From NCBI GenBank assembly GCA_964535015.1, contig CAZHRU010000046.1:1-21392 (forward strand): a stretch of DNA of 21,392 nt, written 5' to 3'. The position numbers and the translations under genes were made by a program. Origin of the DNA: CAZDUS01 sp964535015. GTDB taxonomy: Bacteria > Verrucomicrobiota > Kiritimatiellia > CAIKKV01 > CAITUY01. Below are positions 13,688 through 21,186 of this stretch, in pieces (the first letter of the stretch is position 1; every line of letters starts with the position of its first letter). The notes beneath the pieces are model-generated. The model saw nothing but the letters and a program-made list of their open reading frames with translations. It was not told the origin of the DNA and searched no databases.

Positions 13688-14884
13688 CTATCGCGGCCGC
13701 CGCGAGCCGGGCATCCTCGGCGGAGCGAATGGATTCACGGTTTCCTTCGCTTCACCCGCCACCCCGTTGGTCCCAACCACCAGAAGATCCCCCTTCTGAA
13801 TCCCCGCCGCTTCACGCAACTCGGTATGTGATCCATCGGTAATCCCCGCCTTGATCTCCGCCGCAACAGGCCGCCCCCCGTCCCTCAAAACCCATACCCT
13901 GGAACCCGCCTTGACCCGGGGACCCGCCTTGTCCTCCGGCATCTTGAACCTCAAGGCGGCATTGGGGACCCGCAGGACATCCGTCAGATGCGCCACTTCG
14001 CAAATCACATTGGCCGTCATACCCGGAAAGAGTTTGCCATCGGGATTGTCCGCCCGGATGATCACCGGATACGTCACCACGTTCTGGACGGTCAGGGCCG
14101 ACAACCGGATCTGCGCCACCTTGCCTTGGAATTCGTCAGGATAGGCATCCACCGTGAATTTCACCGGCTGCCCTTCCTTGATGCTCCCGACATCCGCCTC
14201 CGGAACACTGGCCGCAATCTCCATCTTGGACAGATCCGTCGCAATCTGGAAAAGCACCGGCGCCGACATGCTGGCCACCACCGTCTGCCCCTCACTGACA
14301 CTCCGCTTGATCACCACCCCGTCCACCGGCGAACGGATCACCGTGTAGTCAAGGTTGGCCTGCGCCAACTGCAGCGAGGCCTTGCTCTGCTCAACCTCCG
14401 CCTGCGCCACCTTGAGTTGGGCCGTCAGGGCGTCGCGCGAGGCCACCGCCGCGTCCAAGTCCGCCTGCGAGAGCATGTCGCGCCGCGCCAACTCACGCGC
14501 ACGGACCAGATCCTTCTCCGCCTGCACCAGGCGGACCTGGGCCTGATCCACCGAGGCCTCGCTCTGCAACACGTTCGCCCGCTCCTGCGCCAGCCGGGCC
14601 TGGTACACCGTCGGATCAATCATCGCCACCAAATCGCCCGCTTTCACCCGATCGTTGAAATCCACGTACAGTTTCCGGATCGGCCCATTGACCTGTGTCC
14701 CCACATCCACCAGGCGCATCGGACTGACCGTCCCTGTCGCCCGCACCGTCTGGATCAGGTCGCCCTTCTCCACCGTGACCGTCCGGTACGTCGGCCCTTT
14801 CGTTTCCGGCAAACGCCACCACCACACGCCGGCCACCCCTCCCGCCGCCACCACCACACCCGCGATCATCATCCATCGTTTCAT
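13688..14884 (-). CDS. MacA-like periplasmic adaptor (HlyD/RND membrane-fusion family)
   Basis: This is a 398-residue adaptor with one N-terminal membrane anchor (about 4-24, rich in Val, Ala and Gly then Trp). A lipoyl-like half follows (GTVSPMRLVDVGTQVNGPI), then a long Ala/Gln/Glu-rich alpha-helical hairpin (about 88-165) of the type that docks onto TolC. The second lipoyl half (IRSPVDGVVIKRSVSEGQTV) and beta-barrel/membrane-proximal domains follow. The tail is Pro/Arg-rich (FAPPRMPGSRRPR). It bridges the MacB-like unit to the outer-membrane factor. Its ATG overlaps the TGA of the TolC-like gene (ATGA at 14881-14884). Confidence 0.94.
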   Translation of the reverse strand: MKRWMMIAGVVVAAGGVAGVWWWRLPETKGPTYRTVTVEKGDLIQTVRATGTVSPMRLVDVGTQVNGPIRKLYVDFNDRVKAGDLVAMIDPTVYQARLAQERANVLQSEASVDQAQVRLVQAEKDLVRARELARRDMLSQADLDAAVASRDALTAQLKVAQAEVEQSKASLQLAQANLDYTVIRSPVDGVVIKRSVSEGQTVVASMSAPVLFQIATDLSKMEIAASVPEADVGSIKEGQPVKFTVDAYPDEFQGKVAQIRLSALTVQNVVTYPVIIRADNPDGKLFPGMTANVICEVAHLTDVLRVPNAALRFKMPEDKAGPRVKAGSRVWVLRDGGRPVAAEIKAGITDGSHTELREAAGIQKGDLLVVGTNGVAGEAKETVNPFAPPRMPGSRRPR

Positions 14885-16290
14885 AAGTCACCGCTTCCTA
14901 TGGCGTGCTGTATCTGCGCCACCGCCGTTTGACGGCCAAACCGGGCCTTCACCCGGTCGGACCGGGCCCCCGTCAACGCAACCTGGGCATCGGTCACTTC
15001 AATCGCCGATGCCTTGCCCTGCCGGTATCGCTCACTCACCAGCGCCAGACTCTCCTGCGCCTCCCGCACAATCAACTCCGCCAATCCCTGCCGCTCAATC
15101 GCCGTATCCAGACTGCTTAACCCGCGCCGGATCTCCAGATAGATCTGCTGCTCGCGTTCCGCCACCCGGCTGCGCGCCGCCCGCAGCGCGGCCACTGCCT
15201 CATCAACCTGGGCCGTCTGCCGCCACCCGGTAAAAAGATTGACCGCCGAACGGGCCATCACCGACCAATTCCACGTCAACGGAAACTGAGACCCGCCCCC
15301 CCCGTAATCGCCGCCCACCCGCAGCGACGGATACAGACTGGCGATGGCGGCGTCCACCGCGGACGAGGCCGCCCGTTCCCGCGCCTGCAAACCCTGGAGT
15401 TCCGGATGCCGCTCCCGCGCAATCGCCATCAGTCCCTCCGGAGTTCCTGTATAGGGTTCAGGTTCCCCGGCCATCACCTGAAAACCCGGATCCTCCGCCA
15501 ACCCCAGACTCTGGTTCAAGGCCGCCCGCGCGGTCACCCGTGCGTTCGCGGCATCCATCCGGCTGAGCCGGGCATTCCCCAGATCCACTTCGGCCTTGGT
15601 CACGTCATACCGGATCCGGATGCCCACCTCGGCAAACACCCGGACCTGTTCAAGATGGATCTCGAATTGCCGCACCGATTCCTCGGCCACCTGCAGCAAT
15701 TCCTGCGCCCGGCAAAGTTCAAGAAATGCCGCCCGCACCTCATACACCACGTCATTCCGCACGGCCCGCAGACTGGCCTCGGCCGCCTGCCGCCGCTCCA
15801 CCGCCTGTCGAACCTCCGCCGGCGTCCTGCCAAAATCGTAAACCAGCAGATCCAACCCCAGGGATGCACTGTAACTGTCACTGGCCCTGCCGCTCGAATC
15901 CGTCCCGGCTGAATTCGCGGTCCGGCGCGTGTACCCCGCCGACGCATCCGCCGTGGGCCAGTAGGCCGACACCGCCCCCCGCTCCTGCGCCACCGCCGCC
16001 ACCACCGCCTGCCGGGCCTGCACCACGGCCGGCCGGTAGTCCAGCGCCACCCGCACCGCATCGTCTACCGTCAGCACCGTGTTGGTGCCGAACCCGATTT
16101 CCCCGGCGCGTACCGTCCGTTCGCCCGGCGGCGCCTTGCTCGCGTCCTGGGCCTCACGCGCACGGCGGATCGTCGCGCACCCCGTCCCCGCCACGATCAA
16201 TACCCCTGCCAGCATCACAAGGCCGCAACCATGCAACACCCGGGGCCTCCCCCATCGGACACCTCCGCCATTGTCATTTCTTGGACTCAT
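14881..16290 (-). CDS. TolC-like outer-membrane efflux lipoprotein
   Basis: This is a 469-residue outer-membrane factor and the first gene of the exporter operon. A signal sequence leads to a lipobox-like GTGC with Cys38 as the acylated residue (the -3 Gly is unusual). Two OEP repeats follow, each with long Ala/Gln/Glu/Arg-rich coiled helices: about 75-270 (from DDAVRVALDYRPAVVQARQA) and about 280-469 (including ERYRQGKASAIEVTDAQVAL). The trimer would form the outer-membrane channel and periplasmic tunnel. I start at the ATG at 16290, which puts the hydrophobic segment at a normal distance. An ATG at 16332 would add 14 residues and run through the candidate promoter. Confidence 0.9.
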   Translation of the reverse strand: MSPRNDNGGGVRWGRPRVLHGCGLVMLAGVLIVAGTGCATIRRAREAQDASKAPPGERTVRAGEIGFGTNTVLTVDDAVRVALDYRPAVVQARQAVVAAVAQERGAVSAYWPTADASAGYTRRTANSAGTDSSGRASDSYSASLGLDLLVYDFGRTPAEVRQAVERRQAAEASLRAVRNDVVYEVRAAFLELCRAQELLQVAEESVRQFEIHLEQVRVFAEVGIRIRYDVTKAEVDLGNARLSRMDAANARVTARAALNQSLGLAEDPGFQVMAGEPEPYTGTPEGLMAIARERHPELQGLQARERAASSAVDAAIASLYPSLRVGGDYGGGGSQFPLTWNWSVMARSAVNLFTGWRQTAQVDEAVAALRAARSRVAEREQQIYLEIRRGLSSLDTAIERQGLAELIVREAQESLALVSERYRQGKASAIEVTDAQVALTGARSDRVKARFGRQTAVAQIQHAIGSGDL

Positions 16291-16299
16291 TAACCGCTC

Positions 16300-16328
16300 G
16301 TTATACTGGCAAACCGCAGTGATTACAA
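16300..16328 (-). promoter_or_regulatory. Candidate promoter of the exporter operon
   Basis: On the minus strand TTGTAA (16328-16323) and TATAAC (16305-16300) are spaced by 17 bp. Transcription would begin only a few bases before the ATG at 16290, implying a very short or leaderless mRNA. The -10 matches five of six consensus positions, the -35 four of six. Confidence 0.4.
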
Positions 16329-16410
16329 ACATACACTTTCACACATGTGCCACCCTCACCCACCCCGGTCAGCAGTAATACCGCGAGTTGCTGAATCCTG
16401 TTTCCCGCTA

Positions 16411-16438
16411 TTGACATCTCCAGCGCTTGCATTAGCAT
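16411..16438 (+). promoter_or_regulatory. Candidate promoter of the PUR gene
   Basis: A perfect -35 TTGACA (16411-16416) is followed by 16 bp and a -10-like TAGCAT (16433-16438). Transcription would start near 16445, just before two hairpins, leaving a leader of about 160 nt ahead of the ATG at 16606. Confidence 0.5.
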
Positions 16439-16447
16439 TACCCCCTG

Positions 16448-16470
16448 TTGCGTGCCTCAGCAGGACGCAA
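16448..16470 (+). promoter_or_regulatory. Leader hairpin 1 upstream of the PUR gene
   Basis: TTGCGT (16448-16453) pairs with ACGCAA (16465-16470), and CCT (16555-type numbering avoided: 16455-16457) pairs with AGG (16462-16464) across a CAGC tetraloop, leaving one bulged G at 16454. That gives a 9-bp stem at the predicted 5' end of the mRNA. Confidence 0.45.
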
Positions 16471-16471
16471 C

Positions 16472-16497
16472 GGCGGCCAACGGGGTCGTTGGTTGCC
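16472..16497 (+). promoter_or_regulatory. Leader hairpin 2 upstream of the PUR gene
   Basis: CCAACG (16477-16482) pairs exactly with CGTTGG (16487-16492) around a GGGT loop. The stem extends outwards through two G-U pairs and three Watson-Crick pairs to 16472 and 16497, 11 bp in all. It begins two bases after hairpin 1. GCAAC at 16467-16471 could instead pair with GTTGC at 16492-16496, so the two hairpins can compete. Confidence 0.45.
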
Positions 16498-16553
16498 ACC
16501 CAGCGTTGTGTGCATGACCTGAAACCCGAAAGGGACGGCGGCAGAACGCGTGT

Positions 16554-16588
16554 TGGGAAATGGGAAGAGGCATGGGGAATTGGGAACG
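16554..16588. repeat. Degenerate purine-rich heptamer array
   Basis: Five consecutive 7-base units read TGGGAAA, TGGGAAG, AGGCATG, GGGAATT and GGGAACG, with GGG recurring every 7 bases within pairs (16555/16562 and 16575/16582) and one phase slip between the pairs. The G/A-rich character continues to about 16600. It lies in the PUR leader, ending 17 nt before the start codon. Confidence 0.55.
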
Positions 16589-16605
16589 AAGAGAAGGGAT
16601 CGGTT

Positions 16606-16833
16606 ATGGACGAGGAATTGTATAACACGCAGATTCGAGTGGAACGTAAGTTTTTCTATTTCACGCTGAGGCAGAACCCCAGAGGTCGCTTCACGAAAAT
16701 CACCGAGGACGTTAACGGCCGTCGCGACAGCATCATCATGCCGTCCACGGGGTTGATCCAGTTCCGGGATGCACTGAATGAACTGATCGACGCCGACGAA
16801 AAGGCGGGGCCCCCGCCAACCGCGGAAGAGTAA
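16606..16833 (+). CDS. PUR-family (DUF3276) DNA/RNA-binding protein
   Basis: This is a 75-residue protein that looks like a single PUR repeat: strand block RVERKFFYFTLRQNPRGRFTKITED, basic loop NGRRDS, strand IIMPSTGLIQF, then helix RDALNELIDADEK. This matches small bacterial PUR-alpha-like proteins (DUF3276, including Borrelia BpuR), which bind single-stranded DNA and RNA and can repress translation. The tail (AGPPPTAEE) is disordered. The ATG has AAGGGA 8-9 nt upstream. The frame stays open upstream to 16345, but that part is low-complexity and covers the promoter and hairpins, so I reject it. The glycosyltransferase-like gene follows after 13 bp. Confidence 0.78.
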   Translation: MDEELYNTQIRVERKFFYFTLRQNPRGRFTKITEDVNGRRDSIIMPSTGLIQFRDALNELIDADEKAGPPPTAEE

Positions 16834-16846
16834 CCTCACCCGCACC

Positions 16847-17950
16847 GTGAGAACCTCTCGCGATCGGAACGTCGCCTGTTTCATCTCACCGCACGGGTTG
16901 GGGCATGCCGCACGGTCTGCCGCCGTTCTGGCGGCCCTGCAGCGTCTCCAACCCGGTATCAAACTGCACCTCTTCACCACGGCGCCGCGGAAGTTCTTCA
17001 CCGAATCCGGCTGCCACAATCCCGTTTTGCATGACACCGACACGGATGTGGGATTCGTGCAGTCGTCCGCCTTGGCGGCCGATCTGCTAGCCACCGTGGA
17101 GCGTCTGGATGATTTCCTGCCGTTCCATACCAACCACCTCGAACTGCTCGCCGAAACCGTGCGGCGCGCCCGATGCGGCCTCGTCCTCTGCGATATCGCC
17201 CCGCTGGGCATCGCCGTGGCGCGCCAGGCCGGACTGCCCTCGGTTCTGATCGAGAACTTCATGTGGCACGACCTCTACCGACCGTATCTCGCCAACCACC
17301 CGCGCCTCGCCCCCCATGCGGAAACCCTGCGGGGACTCTTCAGCCAAGCCAACCTCCATATCCAGACCCGGCCCGTCTGCCGACCCATCGAGGCCGATCT
17401 CACGGTGGGCCCCGTCAGCCGCCCACCCCGCCAAACGCCCGCCGCCATCCGCAAGGCACTCGCCCTCGGATCGGATGTCAGGATCGTCCTGATTACCATG
17501 GGCGGCGTCGGACAACATACCCCCTTGCTGGATTCCATGGCCCACCGGAAGGATATCGTGTTTGTTGTCGCCTGGGGCAGTCCCAAACTCCAACGCTCCG
17601 GCAACGTCATCCGACTGCCGCTTCAATCCGACTTCTATCATCCCGACCTTGTCCACGCCGCGGATGCCGTGATCGGCAAGGTCGGCTACAGCACCCTGGC
17701 CGAAGTCTACCACGCCGGCGTGCCGTTCGGTTACGTGGTGCGTGACGGCTATCCCGAAATGCCCCCGCTCGTGGCCTTTATCGAAAAGGAAATGCCCGGA
17801 CTCCCCCTGCCCGCCGCCTTTCTGGAAACCGACAGCGCCGGGGACAGTATCGACCGCCTCCTGGCCCTCCCGCACCACCCCCCAACCGCCCCCAACGGCG
17901 CCGACGCCATCGCCAACTTCCTGCTCCCCCTCCTGCACCGCACCCCGTGA
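16847..17950 (+). CDS. Glycosyltransferase-like protein (GT-B / MurG-like fold)
   Basis: This is a 367-residue protein starting at a GTG. The N-terminal motif ISPHGLGHAARSAAVLAAL matches the glycine-rich loop of predicted GT-B glycosyltransferases such as those fused to sugar kinases in arabinokinase-like proteins. The middle has a Rossmann-like second half (VRIVLITMGGVG, then DIVFVVAWGS). The C-terminal donor-site-like segment is HAADAVIGKVGYSTLAEVYHAGVPFGYVVRD, comparable to MurG/UGT donor loops. No signal peptide or membrane helix is seen, so it is cytoplasmic. Donor and acceptor are unknown. There is no good ribosome binding site immediately upstream. It follows the PUR gene by 13 bp and is probably cotranscribed and coupled to it. 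Confidence 0.72.
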   Translation: MRTSRDRNVACFISPHGLGHAARSAAVLAALQRLQPGIKLHLFTTAPRKFFTESGCHNPVLHDTDTDVGFVQSSALAADLLATVERLDDFLPFHTNHLELLAETVRRARCGLVLCDIAPLGIAVARQAGLPSVLIENFMWHDLYRPYLANHPRLAPHAETLRGLFSQANLHIQTRPVCRPIEADLTVGPVSRPPRQTPAAIRKALALGSDVRIVLITMGGVGQHTPLLDSMAHRKDIVFVVAWGSPKLQRSGNVIRLPLQSDFYHPDLVHAADAVIGKVGYSTLAEVYHAGVPFGYVVRDGYPEMPPLVAFIEKEMPGLPLPAAFLETDSAGDSIDRLLALPHHPPTAPNGADAIANFLLPLLHRTP

Positions 17951-17961
17951 GCGCTAAGCCT

Positions 17962-17975
17962 CCTCAGGGTTGGGG
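17962..17975. repeat. 14-bp direct repeat, copy 1
   Basis: CCTCAGGGTTGGGG occurs here, 12 bp after the glycosyltransferase-like stop, and again exactly at 18100-18113. The two copies flank the hairpin element. Confidence 0.65.
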
Positions 17976-18041
17976 CAACTTCTGCCGCCCACTGTGCTTG
18001 GCCTCACACCGTGACGCCCTACAAAATTCCGCAGGATGTGG

Positions 18042-18060
18042 GACCGCACGGTGTGCGGTC
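18042..18060. other. Strong hairpin in the intergenic element
   Basis: GACCGCAC (18042-18049) and GTGCGGTC (18053-18060) form a perfect 8-bp stem with a GGT loop. CACGGTGTG (18047-18055) inside it is also the exact reverse complement of CACACCGTG (18005-18013), so a second, mutually exclusive structure is possible. No T-tract follows. Confidence 0.55.
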
Positions 18061-18099
18061 GAGTTCTGAACCTGGGATCGCCAAAACAGAGAGAAGCGC

Positions 18100-18113
18100 C
18101 CTCAGGGTTGGGG
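18100..18113. repeat. 14-bp direct repeat, copy 2
   Basis: This is the second exact copy of CCTCAGGGTTGGGG, 138 bp from the first, followed by sequence that diverges from copy 1. Confidence 0.65.
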
Positions 18114-18128
18114 ATGCCACAGCGGCGA

Positions 18129-18157
18129 TTGACAGAACCTCCCGAAATGTGTGACAT
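18129..18157 (+). promoter_or_regulatory. Candidate promoter of the acetyl esterase gene
   Basis: A perfect -35 TTGACA at 18129-18134 stands 17 bp before a poor -10 (TGACAT, 18152-18157). The esterase start has a strong TAAGGAG box at 18171-18177, 6 nt before the ATG. Confidence 0.35.
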
Positions 18158-18183
18158 ATCCGCCTTTTCATAAGGAGTGAACC

Positions 18184-19155
18184 ATGCCATTAATTGATAA
18201 ACCGTTGTCCGAATTGAGAGTGTATCAAGGCGTGAATCCGCGACCGGCGGATTTCGACGCCTATTGGGATGCCTCCCTGCGCGACTTGGATGCCGTGGAT
18301 CCGGCAGTGGAATTGAAACGGAACACCACCTTGTCCTCACGGCAGGCGGAGTGCTTCGATTTGTGGTTCACCGGCGTCGGCGGCGCCCGCGTCCACGCCA
18401 AGTACCTGAGACCGGCACGCCGCCAAGGCAAGGCTCCTGCCCTGTTGCAGTTCCATGGCTACACCGGCAACTCCGGGGATTGGGCTCAAAAACTGGCGTA
18501 TGCCGGGGAGGGATTTTGTGTCGCCGCGTTGGATTGCCGCGGACAGGGCGGATTGAGCGAAGACAATCTGCAGATCCGCGGCAATACGCATCACGGCCAT
18601 ATCATTCGCGGATTGGACGATCCCGATCCCCGCAATATGCTGTTCCGTTACATCTACCTGGATACGGCGCAACTCGCCCGGATCGTCATGGGATTTGACG
18701 AAGTCGATCCGGCCCGCGTGGGAGCGTGGGGCGGGTCGCAGGGCGGCGCCTTGACCCTGGCTTGTGCGGCCCTGGAACCGCGCATCCGGCTGGCCGCGTC
18801 CGAGTTCCCGTTCCTGTGCGACTTCAAGCGGGTATGGGATATGGATCTGTGCAAGGATGCCTATGCCGAACTGAAGACATTCTTCCGGTTGTTCGACCCC
18901 ACCCATGCCCGCGAGGAAGAGATCTTCACGCGATTGGGTTACATTGACCTGCAATTCCTCGCCCCGCGCATCCGGGCCAAAACCCTCATGGCCGTGGGAT
19001 TGATGGATACCATCTGCCCACCCTCCTCCCAGTTTGCCGCCTACAACAAGATCACCGCGGAGAAGGATCTGGTGATCTACCCGGACTTCGGGCATGAGGG
19101 GTTGGCCGGTCATACCGATCGCGTGTTCCAGTTCATGATGGCACTGGCGGTATGA
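18184..19155 (+). CDS. CE7-family acetyl esterase (acetylxylan esterase / cephalosporin-C deacetylase type)
   Basis: This is a 323-residue alpha/beta hydrolase with the full CE7 signature: the RGQ motif in ALDCRGQGG, nucleophile Ser185 in GGSQGG, Asp275 in GLMDTICPPS and His304 in FGHEG. The N-terminal YWD segment (FDAYWDASL) is also typical. The length matches the family's usual 320 or so residues. CE7 enzymes remove acetyl groups from acetylated xylo-oligosaccharides and other small esters and usually form a doughnut-shaped hexamer. No signal peptide is present, so it acts in the cytoplasm on imported oligosaccharides, as is usual for CE7. No xylan-related gene is adjacent. Confidence 0.93.
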   Translation: MPLIDKPLSELRVYQGVNPRPADFDAYWDASLRDLDAVDPAVELKRNTTLSSRQAECFDLWFTGVGGARVHAKYLRPARRQGKAPALLQFHGYTGNSGDWAQKLAYAGEGFCVAALDCRGQGGLSEDNLQIRGNTHHGHIIRGLDDPDPRNMLFRYIYLDTAQLARIVMGFDEVDPARVGAWGGSQGGALTLACAALEPRIRLAASEFPFLCDFKRVWDMDLCKDAYAELKTFFRLFDPTHAREEEIFTRLGYIDLQFLAPRIRAKTLMAVGLMDTICPPSSQFAAYNKITAEKDLVIYPDFGHEGLAGHTDRVFQFMMALAV

Positions 19156-19213
19156 GGTAAGGGTTGATGGGGGCGGCGCGAACCGGTACGGTATGCGGAT
19201 TGAGGAGACATCC

Positions 19214-21175
19214 ATGCATCGAGACAAGTTCTATGTGACGACGCCCATCTATTACGTGAATGACCGTCCCCACATCGGCCATGCCTACACAACCATCCTG
19301 GCGGACGTGCTGGCGCGTTATCACCGCCTGTTGAACATCCCGACGTGGTTCCTGACCGGATCGGATGAGCATGGCCAGAAGGTCCAGCAGGCGGCGGATA
19401 AAGGCGGTGTGACGCCCCAGGACCATGCCGACCGCACCGTCGTGCGCTTCCAGGAATTGTGGAAGAAACTCGAAATAACCCACGACGACTTCATCCGCAC
19501 CACCGAACCGCGGCACAAGACCGTGGTGCAACAGATGTTCCAAACCCTGTACGACAAGGGCGAGATTTACCGCGCCGAATACGACGGCTGGTACTGCGTG
19601 CCCTGCGAACGGTTCTTCATGGAAAAGGATCTGGTGGAAGGTTGCTGCCCGGACTGCAAACGGCCGGTTGATCGCATCCGGGAGTCGAATTATTTCCTCC
19701 GGATGAGCAAGTACCAGGACTGGCTGATCCAGTACATCCAGGACCATCCCAAGTTCATCCAGCCGGATTTCCGCCGCAACGAGACGCTGGGATTCCTGCG
19801 GAAACAACTGAACGACTTGTGCGTGTCACGCCCCAAAAGCCGCCTGAACTGGGGCATTGAGTTGCCGTTCGACAAGGATTTTGTGGCCTATGTCTGGTTC
19901 GATGCCCTGACCAATTACATCAGCGCAGTGGGATATCTGGCGGATGACGCCAAGTTCCAAAAGTGGTGGCCGGCGTCGTACCACCTGATCGGAAAGGATA
20001 TCCTGACCACCCACACCGTGTACTGGCCCATCATGCTCAAGGCGATGGGGGTACCGCTGCCCGAATCCGTCTTTGCCCACGGCTGGTGGCTGGTCGGCGA
20101 CAGCAAGATGAGCAAGTCCGTCGGCAATGTGATCAATCCGATGGAGTTTGTTGACAAGTTCGGCGTCGATCCGTTCCGGTATTTCCTGATGGCGGAAATG
20201 GTCCTGGGGCAGGATGCCAGTTTCACCGAAGAAGCCTTTGTGCGGCGCTATAACGCCGACCTGGCCAACGATCTTGGCAACCTGCTCAGTCGTTTGCTCA
20301 AGATGATCGGCACCTACGCGGAGGGTCTCCTGCCGGCGCCGGGAGCCGAGGGCACCGATGAGGTGCCGTTGCGGACGATGGCCTGCGAGGCGGCGGGAAC
20401 CATGGAATCCACCATCAACAACATGCGGCTGGATCTCGGGTTGGCCGCCGTGGCTAACGTGGTGCGCGAGGCCAACCGCTATCTGGAACGTAAGCAACCG
20501 TGGACCCAGGCCAAACAGGCCGACAAGGGGCCGCTGAACACGACGCTTTATTTTGGAGCGGAGACATTGCGGATCGTGAGCGGTCTGCTCTATCCCGTAA
20601 TGCCCGGCAAAATGACAGAGTTACGCCAGGCACTGGGACTGGGCAACGAGGCGCCGGAAATCGGGACACTCAAACAATGGGGCGTGCTGAAACCGGGATG
20701 TCGGGTGGGCGTGGTGCAATCACTGTTTCCAAGGATCATGCCCACCGAGAAGAAAGAGGAATCCGCCCCTGCAAAGGGGAAGCAAGACGATCCTGGAGGG
20801 CGGAGCTCTGCGACGCCGCCTGCAGGCAAGGATTCCGCGCCGGTGGGTGTGGTCTTGGCCGAGTATGCCGATTTCCAGAAGATCCAATTCCGGACGGCGC
20901 GGATTCTGGAGGCCGTGCGCGTCGAGGGCGCGGACAAACTGCTCAGACTGCAGATTGACGTGGGCGGCGAGCAACGGCAGATTGTGGCGGGGATCGCACA
21001 GCACTATGACCCGGCGGTCCTGCCCGGCAAAACGATTGTGGTACTGGCGAACCTCAAGCCGGCCAAAATCCGCGGGATTGAATCCAACGGAATGCTATTG
21101 GCGGCAAGCAGCGGCAAGGATCTGAAACTGGTGACAGTGGATGGCGAGTTACCAAGCGGCGCCGTGGTGAAGTAG
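19214..21175 (+). CDS. metG: Methionyl-tRNA synthetase
   Basis: This is a 653-residue class I synthetase that charges tRNA-Met with methionine in the cytoplasm. The HIGH motif is at residues 20-23 (RPHIGHAYT) and KMSKS at 298-302. One four-Cys zinc knuckle is present (Cys128, Cys131, Cys145, Cys148), and an alpha-helical anticodon-binding domain covers about 350-500. A charged Lys/Glu/Pro linker (about 515-548) joins a C-terminal tRNA-binding OB-fold domain (about 555-653, FRTARILEAVRVEGADKLL and SNGMLLAAS). The ATG at 19214 has GAGGAG 6 nt upstream; an in-frame start at 19193 would precede that ribosome binding site. It stands 58 bp after the esterase gene. Confidence 0.97.
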   Translation: MHRDKFYVTTPIYYVNDRPHIGHAYTTILADVLARYHRLLNIPTWFLTGSDEHGQKVQQAADKGGVTPQDHADRTVVRFQELWKKLEITHDDFIRTTEPRHKTVVQQMFQTLYDKGEIYRAEYDGWYCVPCERFFMEKDLVEGCCPDCKRPVDRIRESNYFLRMSKYQDWLIQYIQDHPKFIQPDFRRNETLGFLRKQLNDLCVSRPKSRLNWGIELPFDKDFVAYVWFDALTNYISAVGYLADDAKFQKWWPASYHLIGKDILTTHTVYWPIMLKAMGVPLPESVFAHGWWLVGDSKMSKSVGNVINPMEFVDKFGVDPFRYFLMAEMVLGQDASFTEEAFVRRYNADLANDLGNLLSRLLKMIGTYAEGLLPAPGAEGTDEVPLRTMACEAAGTMESTINNMRLDLGLAAVANVVREANRYLERKQPWTQAKQADKGPLNTTLYFGAETLRIVSGLLYPVMPGKMTELRQALGLGNEAPEIGTLKQWGVLKPGCRVGVVQSLFPRIMPTEKKEESAPAKGKQDDPGGRSSATPPAGKDSAPVGVVLAEYADFQKIQFRTARILEAVRVEGADKLLRLQIDVGGEQRQIVAGIAQHYDPAVLPGKTIVVLANLKPAKIRGIESNGMLLAASSGKDLKLVTVDGELPSGAVVK

Positions 21176-21186
21176 GGAGGGTTGGA

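Larger units (their letters stand above)
17951..18183. other. Gene-free region with repeats and competing hairpins
   Basis: I see no credible gene in these 233 bp; a 128-codon minus-strand frame crosses it but starts inside the esterase gene and resembles nothing. The region holds a 14-bp direct repeat (17962-17975 and 18100-18113), two mutually exclusive pairings around 18005-18060, and the esterase promoter and ribosome binding site at its right end. Confidence 0.6.

Noticed and set aside
13988..14932. 314-codon plus-strand frame opposite the MacA-like adaptor
   Set aside because: It is an antisense shadow; the adaptor on the other strand has a complete and recognisable architecture.
16448..16497. 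Integron attC site formed by the two leader hairpins
   Set aside because: CCAACG/CGTTGG superficially resembles attC cores, but there is no proper R/L box arrangement, no integrase and no cassette array.
16345..16605. N-terminal extension of the PUR gene to 162 residues
   Set aside because: The extra residues are low-complexity, unlike any PUR protein, and overlie a promoter, two hairpins and a purine repeat; the ATG at 16606 has a ribosome binding site.
16438..17262. 274-codon minus-strand frame across the PUR gene and glycosyltransferase-like gene
   Set aside because: It covers two plus-strand genes with recognisable motifs plus their promoter and shows no domain of its own.
17951..18183. 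Replication origin at the composition switch
   Set aside because: The change of strand composition has the right direction, but I see no DnaA-box cluster (TTATCCACA-like), AT-rich unwinding region, or dnaA/dnaN nearby.
17954..18340. 128-codon minus-strand frame in the repeat region
   Set aside because: It starts inside the esterase gene and is mostly translation of the repeat and hairpin element; no ribosome binding site or family resemblance.
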